In this document: positions 10,197-19,659 of the stretch, in pieces
Layout: each line of letters begins with the position of its first letter
Numbering within the stretch: position 1 is the stretch's first letter
Source of the DNA: Corallochytrium limacisporum
Lineage: Eukaryota; Opisthokonta
DNA length: 35,608 nucleotides
Reading direction: 5' to 3'
NCBI GenBank assembly: GCA_002811645.1
Contig: PDIP01000088.1
Coordinates: 21,762 to 57,369 of the forward strand
The notes under the pieces: generated by a model
Seen by the model: the letters and a program-made list of their open reading frames with translations, nothing else
Databases searched by the model: none
What the model was told of the DNA's origin: nothing
Program-made: the position numbers and the translations under genes

Positions 10197-12779
10197 ATGA
10201 AGTTTTCCTATGAATTTCAACGACTTTGCGGATCAGTGTATGGAAAGCAAGGCGCTAATGTGCTCTTTACCCAGGACGGGAATGGGATCATCTCCCCGGT
10301 TGGCAACCGCGTCAGTGTATTTGCCTTGACTCAGGGTGAATCCTTCACGTTCCCATTCCAACTGCAACGTGATGTCTATCGTATGGCCCTTGCCCCGGAC
10401 GGTCGACTACTCATGGTGAGTGATGAGGATGGGCGGATGGTCCTTGTCAATTTTCCGAAGCGTGTAGTTCTCTCCCACTTCAACCTTGGCTCGAAACCGA
10501 CGGTTTTGGAATTCTCTCCATGCGGATCTTATTTTGTCACAAACTTTTCGAAGGGCGTGCGCGTATGGAAGACACCACGAGCGGATACGGTCGAGTTTGC
10601 ACCGTTTGTTCTGCACCGTTCGTACACTGGTCATGGCGGTGAAGTGACATGCGTCAACTGGAGCAAGGACTCCAACTACTTTGTCACGGGCGGAAGGGAC
10701 TTGACCGCACGTATTTATTCATTGGATCCGATCCCCGGATTTAAGCCGTTCACACTGGCAGGACACAAAGAGTACTTGGTGGGAGTATACTTTAACAAGG
10801 AGCAAGATAGTTTGTATGCAGTGAGTCACGATGCAAGTGTGACGCTGTGGCAACGATTAGACTACGAAGATGATGACGACGACGAAGACGAACCTGAAGA
10901 ATCCCGTCTCAACTACACATGGAAGTTCAAGGACCGCCATTTCTTCAACATGGGTGGGAGCGCCCGGATTAAGAGCTGTTGTTTCCACCAGGCGCTTGAC
11001 CTACTAGTAGTGGGATTCACAAACGGTGCCTTCGGCATCTTTGAAATGCCCGACCTCAACACTATTCACACACTATCTATGACTCAGAAGGCCATCCAAT
11101 CGGCAGCTATGTCACCTGCCGGTGATTGGCTCGCATTTGGCTCCGCCACCTATGGACAGCTCCTGGTCTGGGAATGGCGCAGTGAGAGCTATATTCTCAA
11201 ACAGCAAGGTCACCAGCATACAATCAGTGACGTGGTCTACAGCCCGGACGGTGCGCTGATGGCGTCGGGTGGTGAAGATGGAAAGGTCAAGCTCTGGCGT
11301 GCGGCAACGGGTATGTGCTACGTGACTTTCACTGAGCACACGTCCGCGGTAACGGCAGTGCGCTTCAGTGCCAACGGTCGGGCAGTGTATTCTTCATCAA
11401 TCGATGGCACAGTCCGCGCATTTGATTTGGCCCGCTACCGCAACTTCCGCACTTTTACATCGCCTACTCCGACGGCTTTTAGTTGCCTGGCTGTCGATCC
11501 CGCAGGCGATCTTATTGCAGCAGGATCTCAGGATGACTTTAATGTATATATTTGGAACATCGGTACCGGCCGGTTACTTGAGGTTTTGAACGGGCACGAT
11601 GGCCCTGTGAGCGGGTTAAGCTTTCATCCTACGCAAACCTTGCTTGCGAGCAGTTCCTGGGATCATACGGCTCGTGTATGGGACATTTTTGAGTCCAAAG
11701 CCAAAGTCGAGCCTCTTCCGCACAACACCGACTGCCTTGCCGTAACCTTCAGGCCAGATGGGAAGGAATTGGCCGTAGCCACGCTAGATGGTCAGTTGAC
11801 GTGTTGGAACTGGGAAGAAGGCACACAGACAGCAAACATTGAAGGACGAATGGATCTAGCAGCGGGACGGAGGCGGCAGGACCTAATCACATCAAAGAAC
11901 CTGAACTCAGGCCGCTGCTTTACGTCCGTGACCTACAGTGCGGATGGCATGCACCTGCTCTGTGGTGGCAGGTCAAAGTATGTATGCATCTACGCCGTCA
12001 AGGAGCAAATCTTGGTGCGGCGCATGGAGATTACGCGCAACAAGAGCTTGGATGGTGTGCAGGATGAACTCAACTCCAAGAAGGTCACAGAATTCGGTAC
12101 TTTGGATACCATGGATGTTGATAGCGGAGACGAAAGTGACCCAGAACTGCGCAAGGACCGTTCCCTCCCGGGTGTGAAGAGCGGCGATTTCAGCAAACAG
12201 CGTGTCGCGCCTGAGATACGTGTACTGGCTGTCTACTTCGCGCCAAGTGGTGAATCGTTCGTTGTGTCCTCGACCGAAGGACTGATCATCTTTGCCTTAG
12301 ACGCGCAGCGCATATTTGACCCCTTCGAGCTCGACACTGAGACGACGCCGCAGGCAGCACGAGCCGCCCTTTATCGCCAACGGGATTTTGAGCAGGCGCT
12401 TATCTTCAGCTTGCGCCTGAACCGGGACGATCTGTTGCGCGAGGTCTTCGCGGCGACTCCAGTGTCCTTCATCGAGCCTGTGGTACGGCCCCTGACTCTC
12501 AAGTACAGTTTACCTTTGCTTGAGTTCACATCAAGACAGATTCTCGAGGATGGGCAATTGGAGCGGAATGTGATTTGGGCTCGGCATCTACTCACACACC
12601 ATGGCCTGGAGATCCGTGAAAGAGGTGGGGTACAGGGTCCGCGTCTGTGCGTGGCTGTTCAGAAGGCACTTTTTGAAAAGGCAAGTGCACTAACCAAGCT
12701 CTGTGACAACAACACGCACACCCTCGAGTACCTCAGCGTCATGGCTACACAGGCGGCGACGACTATTGCGTTGGAATGA
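10197..12779 (+). CDS. PWP2: PWP2, periodic tryptophan protein 2 (UTP1), small-subunit processome
   Basis: An 860-residue protein (animal and yeast PWP2 about 920). The ATG at 10197 is chosen because the product then begins MKFSYEFQRLCGSVY, as PWP2 does. Open frame further upstream has no ATG. WD40 repeats fill residues about 10-660 in two propellers. The hallmark LVWEWRSESYILKQQGH sits near residues 320-337. A Utp12 domain occupies the C-terminal part, roughly residues 740-845. Acidic loops lie at about 222-236 (EDDDDDEDE) and in the MDVDSGDES segment. PWP2 is a core member of the UTP-B subcomplex, binding the 5' ETS of pre-rRNA in the nucleolus and needed for 18S rRNA maturation. It converges on TBCE with 138 bp between stops. 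Confidence 0.97.
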   Translation: MKFSYEFQRLCGSVYGKQGANVLFTQDGNGIISPVGNRVSVFALTQGESFTFPFQLQRDVYRMALAPDGRLLMVSDEDGRMVLVNFPKRVVLSHFNLGSKPTVLEFSPCGSYFVTNFSKGVRVWKTPRADTVEFAPFVLHRSYTGHGGEVTCVNWSKDSNYFVTGGRDLTARIYSLDPIPGFKPFTLAGHKEYLVGVYFNKEQDSLYAVSHDASVTLWQRLDYEDDDDDEDEPEESRLNYTWKFKDRHFFNMGGSARIKSCCFHQALDLLVVGFTNGAFGIFEMPDLNTIHTLSMTQKAIQSAAMSPAGDWLAFGSATYGQLLVWEWRSESYILKQQGHQHTISDVVYSPDGALMASGGEDGKVKLWRAATGMCYVTFTEHTSAVTAVRFSANGRAVYSSSIDGTVRAFDLARYRNFRTFTSPTPTAFSCLAVDPAGDLIAAGSQDDFNVYIWNIGTGRLLEVLNGHDGPVSGLSFHPTQTLLASSSWDHTARVWDIFESKAKVEPLPHNTDCLAVTFRPDGKELAVATLDGQLTCWNWEEGTQTANIEGRMDLAAGRRRQDLITSKNLNSGRCFTSVTYSADGMHLLCGGRSKYVCIYAVKEQILVRRMEITRNKSLDGVQDELNSKKVTEFGTLDTMDVDSGDESDPELRKDRSLPGVKSGDFSKQRVAPEIRVLAVYFAPSGESFVVSSTEGLIIFALDAQRIFDPFELDTETTPQAARAALYRQRDFEQALIFSLRLNRDDLLREVFAATPVSFIEPVVRPLTLKYSLPLLEFTSRQILEDGQLERNVIWARHLLTHHGLEIRERGGVQGPRLCVAVQKALFEKASALTKLCDNNTHTLEYLSVMATQAATTIALE

Positions 12780-12828
12780 CGTAGAGATCTATTGAGCCTA
12801 TAGTGAATGTAGCATTCATACAGTAAAG

Positions 12829-12834
12829 AATAAA
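12829..12834 (+). promoter_or_regulatory. Poly(A) signal AATAAA for PWP2
   Basis: AATAAA lies 50 bases after the PWP2 stop codon, in the 138-bp convergent gap with TBCE, where a cleavage and polyadenylation signal is expected. No matching hexamer for TBCE is visible on the other strand. Confidence 0.6.
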
Positions 12835-12917
12835 ATAGTATTGGTTCAATATATTTCATTCTGTCTGATGACGTTGTAGTAGATGCTACTGTGTGTGACT
12901 AAGGGGATATTACTATA

Positions 12918-14711
12918 CTATGCACCGGTCAAGGCGCGCAGTTCAGGAGTGACCTCGTCACTGTCTCTGACATCGTACCGACCGCGAATCCGAACATCAT
13001 CTGGCGCGCCGTCCTGGGGGAAGATCATGACCACATCGTTGTTCATAATGGAATAGTATGACAATGGTTTGGTGGGATCATCCAGGTGGATAACCACGGT
13101 CTCACCCTCGCTTTCCGCAGCAGCTGAACTGGATAGGTGCAGCCGCGACCGAAATGGCGCCTGTTCGTGTCCCCGATTGAAGGAGTATTTACAGAGAAGC
13201 TCCACATTCGCCACAGTCATAGACGGGAGCAGTTCAACCTCTTTATGGATGCCACTCTTTCTCGTTTGCAGTGACATCTCCTGGTTGGGCTTGTCACCTG
13301 GAAGGTCATCGCAGAGCTTCAACTTGACGGCCACAAGATCTGACCCTACAGTCCCTGCACCGTAACGTCCAAGAGTCTTGCGTTTCGATGACTCAACGAC
13401 GCCGTATTTCAGAATCAATCGCTGATAAAATGGGTGAACAGCGTTGAATAGAGCTATCTTGGTTTTGTCCTCGTCCTTGTTGGCCTCATGGTAGTCCTGT
13501 GCAAGGCGGTTGCGCCAGTAGACCTCAACGTCACGTCGCTCATCATTGTTGACAGCGCTGCCGTTGATGCTCGTCAACTGTTGGACTCGCAGAATCAGTT
13601 CCTGACGGTTCTTCTCGGGCGTCATGATGTCTGTCACGGGGCACCGGCGGATACGGAGTTCCCGCAGACTGGGCAGGAGCTGCAGATTATCCACCGATGA
13701 CATGTCCGTGAGGTGTGTATACGCGAGGGATAGGAACTTTAGGGCGGGAAATGGTGTCTGCTCACCCTCTTTGGGAGCTTCGACAGACTCCAGTGGATTC
13801 TGGGGCACAAGCAAAGACTCCAAGACCGGTAACTGTCCAAAAGTTTGTGACAGGCTGCCCCATGAATGCACAGAGTTCTCAGTCAGATTAAGCAGCTTTA
13901 ATTTCCCCACCATGGACTGCAGTTCCTGTGCACTGGGACCTAACAAGAGGTCACTATCGGTAATGTGATTGCAGGCCATGTGCAGTTCTTCCAGTCCTGT
14001 GGCAGTACTCAGCAGCTCCATAACCTTACCGTACTTGACTGTGATGCGATTCAGGATCATCACCCGCAGATTATGACCCAATGGTTGCGCCTGCAATGTT
14101 GAGGGCAGGAACATATTACCGGAGACGTCGAGAAGGCGCAGATTCGGCAGAGCCTGCGTCAGTCTGGACACCTCGGCCCAGTCGCTGATGAGATTGTCTG
14201 CAATATCGACTTCTTTTAGACTGAGACAGATATTAGTGATCTGTTCTGTGCTGTCTATGGTAGTGATCTGCATATCACGCAGACTGATTTCCACCAGCGC
14301 ATCTATGGCAGAGAGCTTGAGCGCAGTCTTGTTCTGTCCGATCAGTTCAATATCGACCTTGTTGAAATCAGTAGAGTAAATAAAATTGTTCATTACCATG
14401 GACACGTCTGCATTCATGTTTACATACTTTTCGATAAGACCTGACATGAATGTCAAACTGACTTTGATTTTCTGGGCACGTAAGAATGAGCACGCAGTGT
14501 CCTCCGATGCTGAAGTTTGCGGTTCAAAGTACTGGCGGCCCCTGTGGGTACCGTCGTGTTTGCCCCGGTCCGCCTTGTCCCATTCAACGCCAAGCCAATT
14601 GCCAGTGGTGCCCTCAACGGGGCCAAAATAACGCACCCATCCCCTTGCTCCGTCATTAGATTCTACACGCTGCCCGATGCGCGAGGAAAAGTCCGCGTTG
14701 TCCTCTTCCAT
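12918..14711 (-). CDS. TBCE: Tubulin-folding cofactor E
   Basis: A 597-residue protein (human TBCE 527). Domains in order are as follows. A CAP-Gly domain spans residues about 12-66, with NWLGVEWD and the tubulin-tail binding GKHDG. Leucine-rich repeats run from about 120 to 390, with repeated LxxLxLxxN-type units such as LKEVDIADNLI and LRLLDVSGN. A C-terminal ubiquitin-like domain covers about 455-580 and ends in the typical NDVVMIF. TBCE acts in the cytosol with cofactors C and D to assemble or take apart alpha/beta-tubulin dimers. CCT, whose theta subunit is also encoded here, acts just upstream in tubulin folding, but their sharing the window is probably chance. The extra length over human lies mainly in loops of the C-terminal half. 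The start ATG leaves 12 residues before the CAP-Gly core, as in relatives. Confidence 0.96.
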   Translation of the reverse strand: MEEDNADFSSRIGQRVESNDGARGWVRYFGPVEGTTGNWLGVEWDKADRGKHDGTHRGRQYFEPQTSASEDTACSFLRAQKIKVSLTFMSGLIEKYVNMNADVSMVMNNFIYSTDFNKVDIELIGQNKTALKLSAIDALVEISLRDMQITTIDSTEQITNICLSLKEVDIADNLISDWAEVSRLTQALPNLRLLDVSGNMFLPSTLQAQPLGHNLRVMILNRITVKYGKVMELLSTATGLEELHMACNHITDSDLLLGPSAQELQSMVGKLKLLNLTENSVHSWGSLSQTFGQLPVLESLLVPQNPLESVEAPKEGEQTPFPALKFLSLAYTHLTDMSSVDNLQLLPSLRELRIRRCPVTDIMTPEKNRQELILRVQQLTSINGSAVNNDERRDVEVYWRNRLAQDYHEANKDEDKTKIALFNAVHPFYQRLILKYGVVESSKRKTLGRYGAGTVGSDLVAVKLKLCDDLPGDKPNQEMSLQTRKSGIHKEVELLPSMTVANVELLCKYSFNRGHEQAPFRSRLHLSSSAAAESEGETVVIHLDDPTKPLSYYSIMNNDVVMIFPQDGAPDDVRIRGRYDVRDSDEVTPELRALTGA

Positions 14712-15189
14712 ATCTGTGCAGCTTTTCTACCCGGTTTGTTCTAGATCGTTCTTGCCTTCGGGTGCTTATGTCATTTCTTCTTTATTCTGTTCACAACTAC
14801 AGTCACTAAGTGTAGTAAGACAGTATTGCTTCGATCAGTTTAACAATTTACCACGACCTTGGGGCCTAATCCAGGCGTCCCTTGTTTGGAGTACCTGTCA
14901 TTGCTCCGGAACCAACCAAAAAAGCCAGTAGCACCTGGAAGACGAGCCCCCCACCCCGTCATCTCCTCCACGTCCACCTCCCTCGCAGGTTCGGCCTCCT
15001 TACCTACGACCCATAGGCGGCGCGCTTCTTCGGACCTCGTAGATATCCATATTTTGTCCCCGTTCGGACGGGGGAATTGGCATGGAAGGGCAAGAACCCG
15101 TGCGCAGGAGACTTTGAGCAAGTGTCCTGGGCCGGAGCACCGACATCGAAGGCGCTCCTGCGACATCATCGGAGGCCGCATCCTTGGAT
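14712..15189. promoter_or_regulatory. Upstream spacer of TBCE
   Basis: This 478-bp stretch lies upstream of TBCE. It includes the sequence CCTAATCCAGG (14865-14875), a near-match of which recurs in two other divergent spacers. An antisense open frame (14840-15181) and a sense frame (14859-15197, no ATG) overlap here. Neither can be confirmed as coding. Confidence 0.3.
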
Positions 15190-15521
15190 ATGGCTAGCCA
15201 GGTCATCGTTGCGGTGAAAATCACCCTAGCTCGTGTCGACGTTGCGCATCCGTCCCAGATCATGGCCAATTCGATTATTACCTCGAAGAGTTCCTGTCGT
15301 CCAACATGACAGGCATACACAGCGAATTGAGGCAGATACTTTTGTGTGAACCCTTGAGCAAGTCGACATCGACGCTTTTGATCAAAGCCAGTAGTTTGCT
15401 AGATCAGCATCAGAGCAACACCAACCTGACAGAGACACCGATGGTCACGCCTTCGGTACAAGCACCAGGCTTTGTCAGGCAGAAAGACGAGCCGACCTTT
15501 CATTCCACAGCGGAGACATGA
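15190..15521 (+). CDS. Doubtful small gene with a frame change, unknown function
   Basis: The stretch 15258-15521 reads in one frame as coding-like sequence with FDYYLEEFLSS, then ELRQILL and LIKASSLLDQ, ending in TGA. That frame is closed upstream by TAG at 15195 and has no early ATG of its own. The next frame over is open and coding-like from 15118 to about 15270. It includes an ATG at 15190 (MASQVIVAVKITLARVDV) and has TGA at 15115. One missing base near 15268 would join the two into a protein of about 110 residues. The break could be a sequencing error, a small intron or real decay. A plus-strand gene here would restore the alternating strand order between TBCE and the methyltransferase, which mildly supports it. 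No family recognised. Confidence 0.35.
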
Positions 15522-15768
15522 CAACGGTAAAGACACGTTTCTGGATGTCCACTGATGCCGGAAACTCGCCACGGAGAGGATAGCCCGTAGGGCCGGCAAA
15601 AAGACCCGGGAGAACACAGGATTAATTGGTTGGTTATTTGTATAGTACTGATATAAATGAGGTAGATTCCAAAGTCTTGACGAATCCCAAACAAATGCCA
15701 CTCTTCAGGAGGATCGCAGCGCCGGAAGAATTCGAGCAAATCGTGAAACTGGAAACCCAAGACCCAAT

Positions 15769-16848
15769 TCACCTGCTCAATCGCGGATGATTGGCACACT
15801 GTGCTGCAGCCTGTGCAATGTGACGGTCATCTGTACCACAGCAGCCGCCGACCACATTCAATTCCTCAAAAGTGTCCAGCAGTTCTCGGTACAACTGGCC
15901 CAGTTCCTCAGGGTTACCGTCGTCGAGCTCTTCCGCTTCGTCAAGTTCGGCATGGCTCTGCCGACTCGCATTAGCGCGAATGCCCTTCACACGTTTGGTC
16001 CACCATTCACCCTTTTTTACGGTGTCCTTGAAATGGTCTGGATGTGCACAATTGATCATGTAGTAGGATACGTACTCGTCCGTTGCCCTGTCGATCTCGT
16101 TGATGGCCTCCTCGAGCGTCTGGCCAGTGGGCAGCTTGCCATCAGTCTCCAAGGTAAAGGATACTACGACAGGCATGTCGTTCTTCTCTGCCGCACGTAC
16201 AATGCCCAGACCTTCCTCTAGATAGTTGATGGTCATAGCTGTAATCATATCCGCACCAGCATTCCTCAGTGCTTCGATCTGTTGTCTGTGGTATTCTTCT
16301 GCCTCTGACGCAGTCATCTTCATGTCCGCCTTGTAGCCATCGCCCCGCGGACCTACGTTGCCTGACACAACAACAGGAAATTCAGGGGTTTGGTAGCGCT
16401 CTTGAAGACTCTTCATAAGCTCAATCGCATCACGGTTGAAGCCAGCCATTTGGGGCTCATCGTATCCGAGCTTCTTGCCCCAATCACCGGAAGCACGCCA
16501 GGTCGGACTCTCCAGAACAAAACCAGAACCATGATCCTTAGCATGTTTGATGAAGGGATCATAGTACTCCTCGAGTAATTTCCTGCCTTCGGTGTCTGCT
16601 AGAGCTGTGAATGCTGCGAACTCAGGTAGCTCGCGATGGTACTTAAAGATCATGACGGTCTCCTGTCCTCCGTCAGTGACGAAAAGACGGTCCTTCTGCT
16701 CCAGTTGGGGCAAGGATTTACGCGTAGAGCTTGGCATATTGAGGTTTGTTGGTCCGCTCGCTTTGACACCCAAAGCTGGCACGCTTTCGACCTGACCTAT
16801 CGGTGGCTTAAGTACCTCGTCAGTCTCACCCACTTTTCCTCTCTCCAT
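15769..16848 (-). CDS. Homocysteine S-methyltransferase family enzyme
   Basis: A 359-residue protein with the S-methyl_trans fold (a TIM barrel like the N-terminal domain of methionine synthase and betaine-homocysteine methyltransferase). The strand-1 motif LFVTDGGQETVMIF is present. The three zinc-binding cysteines are visible: Cys267 in YMINCAHP, and Cys336 and Cys337 in GGCCGTDDRHI. The family transfers a methyl group, from S-methylmethionine, S-adenosylmethionine or betaine, to the thiol of homocysteine, giving methionine in the cytosol. The donor cannot be told from the sequence. An acidic insert (ELDEAEELDD, about residues 300-310) sits between the first cysteine and the last two. The first ATG gives 45 residues before the conserved core. 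The ATG at residue 38 is an alternative start. Confidence 0.94.
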   Translation of the reverse strand: MERGKVGETDEVLKPPIGQVESVPALGVKASGPTNLNMPSSTRKSLPQLEQKDRLFVTDGGQETVMIFKYHRELPEFAAFTALADTEGRKLLEEYYDPFIKHAKDHGSGFVLESPTWRASGDWGKKLGYDEPQMAGFNRDAIELMKSLQERYQTPEFPVVVSGNVGPRGDGYKADMKMTASEAEEYHRQQIEALRNAGADMITAMTINYLEEGLGIVRAAEKNDMPVVVSFTLETDGKLPTGQTLEEAINEIDRATDEYVSYYMINCAHPDHFKDTVKKGEWWTKRVKGIRANASRQSHAELDEAEELDDGNPEELGQLYRELLDTFEELNVVGGCCGTDDRHIAQAAAQCANHPRLSR

Positions 16849-18086
16849 TTCTTCCGCTTTCCTCCACCGGCCAGCCGGCGCATTCCAACAATGGTTTCAG
16901 TATGGATACAGTCTGACAGCCCCCCATACCAAACCCTCTTCCCCCTTCCCCCAGGCCAGCCTTTCCCTCCCGTTTGAACTGGTCATCAACTCCCATCAGA
17001 TTGGGACTCCTATTCAATATATTACGCATTTCCTGGATACGCACAGGGGGAGGGGCCACTCAGCCATTTATGCTGCCCTGGGCTATTAACTACCAACATC
17101 TATTCTCCCATGGAACGGAAAGAGAGATTCTCGATAATTTTGAATGACTAGAACGGCCAGCAATCACGAGTCTCTTGTTTCCCGTCAAACCAAATTAAAG
17201 CAAATGCAATACTCAATGGGCAGGAACAGGAAGCGCTCCGATCCGCTTTTGGCCCAGCGGCGGCCGAATAAAGCAAGAGTACGGTGTTCTCCATAGTGAA
17301 AGCATAGCGAAAGCCCGCAGCTGACGCTGCGTTTTGTTCGCCGTTCAGTGTGATCAAGTGAAGTGTGCTGCAGTGAATTTTATAGATACCACCCACAGAA
17401 AGTGGATCCCCATTAGTAAACGGACCAGGCCGGTTTTATACATGCGGACTTCTTTGTAATTTGGGCGAAACGATATGGTTCTCAAACGATGCTTGATATA
17501 AAAATAGCAACCGAACGGGAAGGGACAGCCGAAGGAAACTACAGCCTCACGAGCTCGCCGCTCCATTTGGCATTTCCAGCAACCGGACCTCAGAGGCGCA
17601 CTCGGACGACCGGTCCTGGTCCGTATTGTTCCTCGGCATTGGTCTAGCCGATATTTCTTGTGACATCACGGCACTACCACCTGTGCTGATGGATGCGCCG
17701 CTGCGACCACAACATACCACCCCAAAGCGCACCTCACTCGCTTTCTGGAGGTTGACATAGATGATCCTTCACCGGAACACACAACCCAAACGGAGCACGG
17801 GAACTTTGACCCTCACACTGCCTCATCTCCTGTTGACTATGGAAAACCAACGGCGGACAAAAAAACACGAGTGAGGAGAAAAAGGGCCCGGTTTTCATTG
17901 CACAGGGATAACACTCCTTATTTCTGCATTCTTGTGACGAGTTGGAGGTGCAAATGATGTGGAGTCCCTTCGGCGTTGGATCAAGCTACTTATGAAACGC
18001 AGGGGACATGGACTGTTGTGGTACTGATTTCTTGTCGCCTTAGAGCGTTAGATCAAAATCCACTGTACCAATATTTAAACAGAACC
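16849..18086. promoter_or_regulatory. Divergent spacer between the methyltransferase and ADHFE1
   Basis: A 1.2-kb head-to-head spacer with no convincing gene. Pyrimidine-rich runs lie around 16920-16970. The 14-mer AAATGATGTGGAGT (17952-17965) is 13/14 identical to 24773-24786 in another divergent spacer. Frame 17976-18086 is open into ADHFE1 but has no ATG. No tRNA or other structured RNA gene was recognised. Confidence 0.4.
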
Positions 18087-19565
18087 ATGGCTGGTCTTGT
18101 CCGCAGCATCCGTCATTCATTGGGGTCGAACGTCGGCCGCCAGTCCGCCTCTGCCCTTGGCGTTGGCAGTCTATTACTGAATCAGAGGCGTAACATTGGT
18201 GCCTGCTGCGTTGAGCCGTACTTTGAGCTGGGAGAGGGGGACACGGCTTTCAGCGTCCGCACGAATGACGTGCGCTACGGTTATGGTGTTCTACAAGAGG
18301 TCGGTTTCACAGTCGCACAGCATTTAGAAGCGACCAAGGAGACGGGACGTCGGGTGGCCGTCTTTACTGACAAAAGTGTTGCCAAATTGGAGTGGTTCTC
18401 GCAGGTCACTAACTCTCTGAAGGAATCGGGCTTCGATCCCGTCCTGTACACTGATGTTCGGGTGGAACCTACGGACAAGTCGTTCATGGCGGCCGCCGAA
18501 TGGTTTGCCCACGGCGATTTCAAAGCGGCCGTTAGCGTTGGTGGTGGTAGTGTTATGGACACCACGAAGGCGGCTATTCTCTACGGTAACCCGGCCAGTG
18601 CACCTGAGGACGGTGATTTCCTGACTTATGTGAATGCGCCTGTTGGTAAGGGCAAATTAGTGCCCAATCTGCATGGGTCCAAAATTCCGCATGTAGCCTG
18701 TCCCACAACTGCTGGCACCGGCTCAGAATGCACGGGTTTTGCTATTTGTAAGCTAACTGATCACCCCACAGCGCCCAATTCCAAGACAGGCATCGCAAGC
18801 CCGGCCTTATGTCCAGACACTGCAGTTATCGACCCCTCAGTTACACACACATTGCCTCCGAATGTTGTGGCTGCGTCCGGCTTTGATGTGCTAAGCCACG
18901 CGATCGAGAGCTATACTGCTCGCCCTTTCACCCGCCGCCCTGCCGCGTCTCCAAAGGCTAACCGTCCGTTGAACCAGGGCGCCAATCCGTACTCGGATAT
19001 GGCTTGCCTGGAGGCCCTGCGCCGGTGTGGCACCTATCTCCAACGGGCCATCACTGACCGCAACGACATGGAAGCTCGGGAGCAGCTCATGTGGGCGTCC
19101 ACAGTCGTTGGTACAGCAATGGGCAACGCTGGGGTACACTTGCCGCATGGACTAAGCTATCCGGTCAGCGGCAGTGTGCAAAAGTTCCGGCCAGACAGTG
19201 GATGGCCGGGTGAGGATGCCATAGTCCCGCACGGAATGGGCGTGATTCTATGTGCACCGTCGGCGGTGCGCGCGGCGAGCAAGCACTGTCCGGATCGCCA
19301 CATGCATGCTGCCGAGTTGCTGGGCTGTGACACAAAGACTGCGAAGATGGACGATGCCGGAGAAGTGCTGGCCGAGAAGCTGATTGATTTTATCAAACTG
19401 GCCAAATTCCCGAACGGCATCTCTGAATGTGGATTCTCTCAGAACGATGTGGACAACCTGACGACTTCCTGCTATGCACAGAAGCGTGTGGTGGACAATG
19501 CGCCTTGGGCTGTGTCCTACGATGATCTTGAGGGCATGTACAAGGGTGCCATGGCTTACTGGTAA
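18087..19565 (+). CDS. ADHFE1: Hydroxyacid-oxoacid transhydrogenase (iron-type alcohol dehydrogenase family), mitochondrial
   Basis: The product is 492 residues, close to human ADHFE1 (467). The ATG at 18087 is chosen because it gives a typical mitochondrial presequence, MAGLVRSIRHSLGSNVGR, rich in Arg and Ser without acidic residues. The mature part begins near CCVEPYFELGEG. GGGSVMDTTKA (about 151-161) is the nucleotide-binding GGGS of iron-type alcohol dehydrogenases. Candidate metal ligands are Asp267 and His271 in GFDVLSHAIESY, His354 in LPHGLSYPV, and His382 in VPHGMG. The family enzyme couples oxidation of 4-hydroxybutyrate to reduction of 2-oxoglutarate, giving succinic semialdehyde and D-2-hydroxyglutarate, with a bound cofactor. 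It converges on the USP32-like gene with 94 bp between stops. Confidence 0.96.
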   Translation: MAGLVRSIRHSLGSNVGRQSASALGVGSLLLNQRRNIGACCVEPYFELGEGDTAFSVRTNDVRYGYGVLQEVGFTVAQHLEATKETGRRVAVFTDKSVAKLEWFSQVTNSLKESGFDPVLYTDVRVEPTDKSFMAAAEWFAHGDFKAAVSVGGGSVMDTTKAAILYGNPASAPEDGDFLTYVNAPVGKGKLVPNLHGSKIPHVACPTTAGTGSECTGFAICKLTDHPTAPNSKTGIASPALCPDTAVIDPSVTHTLPPNVVAASGFDVLSHAIESYTARPFTRRPAASPKANRPLNQGANPYSDMACLEALRRCGTYLQRAITDRNDMEAREQLMWASTVVGTAMGNAGVHLPHGLSYPVSGSVQKFRPDSGWPGEDAIVPHGMGVILCAPSAVRAASKHCPDRHMHAAELLGCDTKTAKMDDAGEVLAEKLIDFIKLAKFPNGISECGFSQNDVDNLTTSCYAQKRVVDNAPWAVSYDDLEGMYKGAMAYW

Positions 19566-19646
19566 GAACCTACGTCTAGAACAACATTCGGAAACATAAT
19601 AGAACCATTAAGGCAGAATCTTCAAGATGTCGAAGTGCAAACTATT

Positions 19647-19652
19647 TTTAAT
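19647..19652 (-). promoter_or_regulatory. Candidate poly(A) signal (ATTAAA) for the USP32-like gene
   Basis: Read on the minus strand this is ATTAAA, about eight bases after the deubiquitinase stop codon, inside the 94-bp convergent gap with ADHFE1. Close spacing of signal and stop fits very short 3' UTRs, but a chance hexamer cannot be excluded. Confidence 0.3.
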
Positions 19653-19659
19653 GTCTCGG

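Noticed and set aside
17952-18027. Possible C/D-box snoRNA (ATGATGT followed by CTGA at 18024)
   Set aside because: The C box is imperfect, no terminal stem pairs around it, and the near-copy at 24773 lacks a D box.
17976-18086. N-terminal extension of ADHFE1
   Set aside because: Starts at TTG. The ATG at 18087 gives a proper mitochondrial presequence.
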